Assembly (NCBI GenBank): GCA_017620115.1
Contig: JAFZRB010000133.1
Span: forward strand, 1 to 8,917
Direction of reading: 5' to 3'
Source: Clostridia bacterium
Lineage (GTDB): Bacteria > Bacillota > Clostridia > Christensenellales > Aristaeellaceae
DNA length: 8,917 nt
Position numbers and translations under genes: made by a program. The notes under the pieces were generated by a model that saw only the letters and a program-made list of their open reading frames with translations, had not been told where the DNA came from and did not search any database. Below, piece after piece: positions 5,083 through 8,917 of the stretch (positions are counted from its first letter, which is position 1; every line of letters begins with the position of its first letter).

Positions 5083-6407
5083 GCACCGTCGCGGCCATTG
5101 CCACCGCCCGCGGGGAGGGCGGCATCGCCATCGTGCGCGTGAGCGGTGCGGAAGCGGAGCGCATCCTGCGCTCGGCGTTCCGCCGCGCCGGGCGAAAGAA
5201 CAGGGACTATGAGTCGCACCGCCTGTATTTCGGCCATGCGGTCGACGCGCGGGGCGGCGTGATCGACGAAGCCATGGCCGTGCTCATGCGCGCGCCCAGA
5301 AGCTACACGCGTGAAGACGTGGCCGAAATTCATTGCCATGGCGGCTTTGCCGCCGCGGACAGGGTGTTGCGCCGCGTCCTTGAGCTGGGCGCGGAGCCCG
5401 CCGCTCCGGGCGAATTCACGCGGCGCGCGTTTGAGAACGGGCGCATCGACCTGAGCCGCGCCGAAGCCGTGATGAGCGTTATTTCGGCGGGCAGCGAGGC
5501 GGCGCTGCGGGCGTCCGTGCGGGAGCTGGAGGGCGGCGTGTCGCAGTTCATCGGCGAATGCCGGAAGGCGCTCACCGACCTGCTGGCGCTCATCGAGGCC
5601 TCCAACGATTTTCCGGATGAGATAGACGAGCCCGCAGCCGCCCGGAAGGTGGCCTGTGAAGCGCGTTCGATCGCCGGACGGCTTCTCGCCAGGGTCGACG
5701 AGAAGGCCGCCAGGATCGTCCGCGAGGGCGTCAGCGTGGTGCTGGCCGGGCGACCGAACGTGGGCAAGTCGTCGCTTCTGAACGCGCTCACCGGCACGGA
5801 GCGGGCCATCGTGACGGATATTCCGGGCACCACGCGCGACGTGCTGACCGAATCGGTGAATCTGGACGGCATCCGCGTTTCGCTGAGCGATACGGCGGGA
5901 CAGCGCGACGCGGCCGACGCGGTCGAAATGATCGGCGTGGAGCGCGCGCGCGCGGCCCAGAAATACGCCGACATCGTTCTGATCGTGCTGGACGGCTCGG
6001 AGGCGCTGACCGAAGAGGACAAATCGCTCCTCAAACAGCGCGACGGGCGCTGCATCGTGGTGCTGAACAAGGACGATCTGAACGCCGCGGAAGCGGTTCA
6101 GGCGGACATCCGCGTGTCGGCGCGCACGGGCGAAGGCATAGCCGCGTTGGCCTCGATGATCCGCGAAAAGGCCGGCGCCGCGGCGCTTCACGAAGGCCTG
6201 CTGACGCAGGAACGCCATATCGCCTGCGCGAAGGCGGCGGCGGAGGCGCTCCAGCGCGCGGTACAGGCGATCGAAGGCGGCGCGCCGCTGGACATGGCCT
6301 CCGTAGACCTGTGGGAGGCGCGGCGCAGGCTGGGCGAAATCACCGGCGAGGACGCGGCGAAATCGGTGATAGACGCGGTTTTCGCGAATTTCTGCGTGGG
6401 AAAATAG
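5079..6407 (+). CDS. mnmE: tRNA uridine-5-carboxymethylaminomethyl(34) synthesis GTPase MnmE (TrmE)
   Basis: This 442-residue protein is close to the family norm (about 450-460). With MnmG, MnmE modifies the wobble uridine (U34) of certain tRNAs in the cytoplasm, using a formyl-tetrahydrofolate-type one-carbon donor. The N-terminal folate-binding domain is at about 1-118 (VAAIATARGEGGIAIVRVSG, 4-23; CHGG, 86-89; APGEFTRRAFENGRIDL, 109-125). The helical domain is interrupted by a G domain with GRPNVGKS (224-231), TDIPGTTRD (246-254), DTAGQR (271-276), NKDD (330-333) and SARTGEG (347-353). The C-terminus is FCVGK, with the conserved catalytic-loop cysteine C439. The start at 5079 is chosen because the protein begins as MnmE does; an upstream extension to 5013 lies inside dnaN and is not family-like. 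The start overlaps the dnaN stop by four bases (ATGA), and I see no Shine-Dalgarno sequence, so translation is probably coupled to dnaN. MnmG is not in the window. Confidence 0.96.
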   Translation: MSTVAAIATARGEGGIAIVRVSGAEAERILRSAFRRAGRKNRDYESHRLYFGHAVDARGGVIDEAMAVLMRAPRSYTREDVAEIHCHGGFAAADRVLRRVLELGAEPAAPGEFTRRAFENGRIDLSRAEAVMSVISAGSEAALRASVRELEGGVSQFIGECRKALTDLLALIEASNDFPDEIDEPAAARKVACEARSIAGRLLARVDEKAARIVREGVSVVLAGRPNVGKSSLLNALTGTERAIVTDIPGTTRDVLTESVNLDGIRVSLSDTAGQRDAADAVEMIGVERARAAQKYADIVLIVLDGSEALTEEDKSLLKQRDGRCIVVLNKDDLNAAEAVQADIRVSARTGEGIAALASMIREKAGAAALHEGLLTQERHIACAKAAAEALQRAVQAIEGGAPLDMASVDLWEARRRLGEITGEDAAKSVIDAVFANFCVGK

Positions 6408-6418
6408 ACAGTCGTCAT

Positions 6419-6453
6419 CGCGGCGTCGCGAACAAAGACGCCGCGTTTCTATT
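6419..6453 (+). terminator. Rho-independent terminator after mnmE
   Basis: A 9-bp GC-rich stem is formed by CGCGGCGTC (6419-6427) and GACGCCGCG (6437-6445) with a 9-base loop, followed by a T-rich tail (TTTCTATT, 6446-6453). It begins 12 bases after the mnmE stop. It marks the end of the dnaA-dnaN-mnmE unit and separates it from the beta-galactosidase gene. Confidence 0.8.
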
Positions 6454-6481
6454 GCATTCAGGCCCGGAAATATGATATGAT
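6452..6481 (+). promoter_or_regulatory. Probable sigma-A promoter of the beta-galactosidase gene
   Basis: The -35-like TTGCAT (6452-6457) and the -10 TATGAT (6476-6481, 5 of 6) are 18 bp apart. An overlapping TATGAT at 6471-6476 is a less well spaced alternative. The -35 begins in the tail of the mnmE terminator, so the two signals are packed back to back. The leader to the start codon is about 35 bases and contains GGAGGT at 6510-6515. I saw no clear operator for a sugar-responsive repressor or catabolite control. Confidence 0.5.
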
Positions 6482-6523
6482 AGACGCAGGCCAATTTCAT
6501 TATTTTCATGGAGGTGTGTTTTC

Positions 6524-8917
6524 ATGAGCCGAACGCTGCCCGACTGGCAAAACCCCGATGTGATGCACATCGGCCGCGAGGAGCCGCGCGCCAGTCTGAT
6601 TCCCTTCCTGAACGAGAAAGCCGCCCTGACCGGCGAGAGGGGTCTGTCGGAGTGCTACCGCCTGCTCAACGGAACGTGGGATTTCTACTATTCGCCCGTG
6701 GGCCAGGCGCCCGAGGATTTCCAGAATCCGGATTACGACTACGCCGGCGAGGGCTGGGACGAGCTGCCCGTGCCCTCCAACTGGCAGATGCACGGCTACG
6801 ACAAGCCGCAGTACACCAACGTCAACTACCCCATTCCCTTCGATCCGCCTTTTGTGCCGGACGACAACCCCGTGGGCTGCTATCGCCGCGTGTTCACGCT
6901 GCCGGAAGCCTGGAAAAACCGCGAGGTGTTCCTGAATTTCGACGGCGTCAACTCCGCGTTCTACGTTTGGGTGAACGGCGAGTTCGTGGGCTTCTCGAAG
7001 GTGAGCCACATGCCCAGCGAGTTCGATATCACCGCGCATCTGTGCGACGGCGAGAATGTGCTGGCTGTGATGGTGTATAAATGGTCCGACGGCACCTACC
7101 TCGAGGATCAGGATTTCTGGCGCCTGTCCGGCATATTCCGCGACGTGTACCTGCTGGGCGTGCCCACGGCGCATATCCGCAACGCCGTGGTTTCCGCTGT
7201 GCCGGACGAGGTCTTCAAAAACGGCCTTCTGTCCGTGCAGGCCGAGCTTGCGTCCTTTGAAGGCGACCAGGCCGCGACCGTGCGCGCAAAGCTGTTCCGG
7301 AACGGAAAGCTGATCGCCGAGCAGGCCGTTTCTGCCGCGGCCCAGGAGGGTCAGAGCGCCGACGCGGCGTTCGATATCGTGGTTGAGGACGCGAAGCTGT
7401 GGACGGCCGAGACGCCGAATCTCTACCAGCTGCTCATCGAGCTGGAGCAGGACGACGAGCTCGTCGAGGTTCAGAGGATCGACGTGGGCTTCCGCCGCGT
7501 TGAAATCAGGGATCGCCAGCTGTTCGTGAACGGCCGGTCTGTGAAGCTGAGGGGCGTCAACCGCCACGACACCAACAGCGAGCTGGGCCATGTGACCCCC
7601 TTTGAATCGCTGGTGCGCGACATAGAGCTGATGAAGCAGAACAACATAAACACCGTGCGCACCTCGCATTACCCCAACGATCCGCGCTGGCTCGATCTGT
7701 GCGACGAATACGGCCTGTACGTGATGGACGAGGCCGATCTTGAAACCCACGGCGCGGCCGTGTTGGGCGAGGAGAACGGCTGGAGCCAGATCTCCGACGG
7801 CCCGGAATGGGAAAAAGCCTATGTCGACCGCGCCGAGCGCATGGTGTGCCGCGACGTGAACCATCCTTCGATCATTTTCTGGTCGCTGGGCAACGAATCC
7901 GGCTTCGGCCGCAATCACATCGCCATGAAGAAGCGCATCCTCGAGCTGGACGATTCCCGCCCGGTTCACTACGAGGGCGAGCGCCACAATCCCGTCTACG
8001 ACGAGCAGGGCGTCACCGTGAGCGACGTGAAATCCACCATGTATCCCTGGATCGAGATGCCCGAGGAAGCGCGCAAGCATCCGTATTTCGCGAAGATGAA
8101 GACGCTGGATGAGGAGGGCCAAGACACCGAAGACCCGCGGCCTTACTTCATGTGCGAATACGCGCACGCCATGGGCCTCGGCCCCGGTTCCCTCAAGGAA
8201 TACTGGGAGACTATCTATAAATATGACCGGCTGATCGGCGGCTGCGTGTGGGAATGGGTCGATCACGGCATTCTCACCGAGACAGACGACGGAGAGCCGT
8301 TCTACGCCTACGGCGGCGACTTCGGCGATTATCCCAACGACGGCTGCTTCTGCGTGGACGCGCTCAACTATCCCGACCGCACGCCTCATACCGGCCTCAT
8401 CGAGCTCAAGAAGGCCTACGAGCCCGTGAAGTTCGAGCTCATCGATCCGGAAAAGGGCATGGTCAGGATACGCAACCTGTTCGCGTTCCGCACGCTGGAC
8501 GATCTGGACGCTTCCTGGAGCCTCGTGTGCGAGGGCGAAGAGCTGGCTCATGGCCGGCTGGATATAAGCGGCATCGCGCCTTACGGCGAGAAGACCGTCC
8601 AGCTGGGCTGTAACATGCCGGAAAAGGGCGAGAGCTACATCGAGATCCGCGTGAGCGAGGCGTTCGACCAGCTGTGGTGCGAGCGCGGCCATGAGGTCAC
8701 GGCGACGCAGCTCATGCTGCCCGGCAAGCCCGAGATTACGCGCGTGTCCGCCGAAGACATGGAGAGCCTCGACGTTGAGGAGAGCGAGACGCACATCGAG
8801 ATCATGGGCGAGGATTTCTCGTTGCTGTTCGAGCGCGCCACGGGCGACCTGGTGAGCTGGATCGCCGCCGGGAACGAGCTGATTAAGGCCGGTCCGCGCG
8901 TGAATCTGTTCCGCGCG
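6524..8917 (+). CDS. lacZ: Beta-galactosidase, glycoside hydrolase family 2 (LacZ/EbgA type), 3' truncated by window
   Basis: The frame from the ATG at 6524 is open to the right edge (798 residues; full LacZ-type enzymes have about 1,000). It should hydrolyse terminal beta-galactosides such as lactose. No signal peptide is visible, so a cytoplasmic location is likely. The domains in order are a sugar-binding jelly-roll domain (about 49-212, with VPSNWQMHGYDKPQYTNVNYP), an immunoglobulin-like domain (about 215-325), and a TIM-barrel catalytic domain with RGVNRHD (His348) and SHYPNDPRW. The general acid/base is Glu458 in GNESGFG and the nucleophile is Glu545 in CEYAHAMG. A linker beta domain follows, then the start of the beta-galactosidase small-chain domain (from about 762), where the window ends at NLFRA. 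Both catalytic glutamates are present, so the enzyme is probably active. GGAGGT at 6510-6515 supports the start. It has its own promoter after a terminator and so is not part of the origin operon. Galactoside specificity is inferred from overall LacZ-like sequence. Confidence 0.93.
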   Translation, partial: MSRTLPDWQNPDVMHIGREEPRASLIPFLNEKAALTGERGLSECYRLLNGTWDFYYSPVGQAPEDFQNPDYDYAGEGWDELPVPSNWQMHGYDKPQYTNVNYPIPFDPPFVPDDNPVGCYRRVFTLPEAWKNREVFLNFDGVNSAFYVWVNGEFVGFSKVSHMPSEFDITAHLCDGENVLAVMVYKWSDGTYLEDQDFWRLSGIFRDVYLLGVPTAHIRNAVVSAVPDEVFKNGLLSVQAELASFEGDQAATVRAKLFRNGKLIAEQAVSAAAQEGQSADAAFDIVVEDAKLWTAETPNLYQLLIELEQDDELVEVQRIDVGFRRVEIRDRQLFVNGRSVKLRGVNRHDTNSELGHVTPFESLVRDIELMKQNNINTVRTSHYPNDPRWLDLCDEYGLYVMDEADLETHGAAVLGEENGWSQISDGPEWEKAYVDRAERMVCRDVNHPSIIFWSLGNESGFGRNHIAMKKRILELDDSRPVHYEGERHNPVYDEQGVTVSDVKSTMYPWIEMPEEARKHPYFAKMKTLDEEGQDTEDPRPYFMCEYAHAMGLGPGSLKEYWETIYKYDRLIGGCVWEWVDHGILTETDDGEPFYAYGGDFGDYPNDGCFCVDALNYPDRTPHTGLIELKKAYEPVKFELIDPEKGMVRIRNLFAFRTLDDLDASWSLVCEGEELAHGRLDISGIAPYGEKTVQLGCNMPEKGESYIEIRVSEAFDQLWCERGHEVTATQLMLPGKPEITRVSAEDMESLDVEESETHIEIMGEDFSLLFERATGDLVSWIAAGNELIKAGPRVNLFRA

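Noticed and set aside
5049..6509. Long open frame on the minus strand opposite mnmE
   Set aside because: It is a shadow of mnmE caused by high GC at third positions; the product is Arg/His-rich and without recognisable motifs.
6506..8794. 762-codon open frame on the minus strand opposite the beta-galactosidase gene
   Set aside because: The beta-galactosidase frame has complete catalytic motifs; the opposite frame is low-complexity (Val/His/Ala/Leu) and starts within the other gene without a ribosome binding site.
1..8917. CRISPR arrays, tRNA or rRNA genes, insertion sequences
   Set aside because: No regularly spaced direct repeats, no cloverleaf-like or ribosomal RNA sequence, and no transposase motifs were seen on either strand.

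Overview
The window looks like the chromosomal replication-origin region of a GC-rich, spore-forming member of the Bacillota (clostridial type). The evidence is a dnaA-dnaN pair flanked by clusters of DnaA boxes, a divergent gene whose product reads as the membrane half of the sporulation phosphatase SpoIIE, a match to the Spo0A operator in front of that gene, and strong GGAGG-type ribosome binding sites throughout. The exact genus cannot be read from the sequence alone.

Layout from left to right. Positions 1-762 (minus strand) carry the N-terminal 254 residues of a SpoIIE-like protein, cut by the left edge. A 196-bp divergent intergenic region follows. It holds a Spo0A-type promoter for spoIIE (21-bp spacing, perfect 0A box at the -35) and a possible late-sporulation (sigma-K/E-like) promoter facing right. 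Positions 959-1924 encode a 321-residue protein with 33 cysteines, probably a spore-coat or other sporulation-associated protein of unknown function, ended by a strong hairpin terminator. The gene-free stretch 1925-2460 contains that terminator, a probable extended -10 promoter for dnaA, six DnaA-box-like 9-mers within 70 bp, and a small GGGG-TTCG-CCCC hairpin in the dnaA leader. dnaA (2461-3780) is followed by a 192-bp gap with a second set of DnaA boxes, then dnaN (3973-5082). mnmE (5079-6407) overlaps the dnaN stop codon by four bases. A terminator follows, then a new promoter and a GH2 beta-galactosidase (6524 onward), cut by the right edge after 798 residues.

How the genes fit together: dnaA and dnaN supply the initiator and the sliding clamp, and the DnaA-box clusters on both sides of dnaA form a bipartite origin of the Bacillus type. 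mnmE (tRNA wobble-uridine modification GTPase) appears translationally coupled to dnaN. This departs from the usual dnaA-dnaN-(S4 protein)-recF-gyrB order, in which mnmE lies on the other side of the origin near rpmH-rnpA-yidC. To the left, a Spo0A-controlled sporulation gene and a cysteine-rich probable spore protein lie next to the origin. The beta-galactosidase looks like an independent carbohydrate-use gene with its own promoter.

The two edge genes, spoIIE and lacZ, are open reading frames without a stop or without an end inside the window. I read them by translating directly from their start codons. No RNA gene, CRISPR array, transposon or insertion sequence was seen. All family calls are from recognition of motifs and not from database searches.
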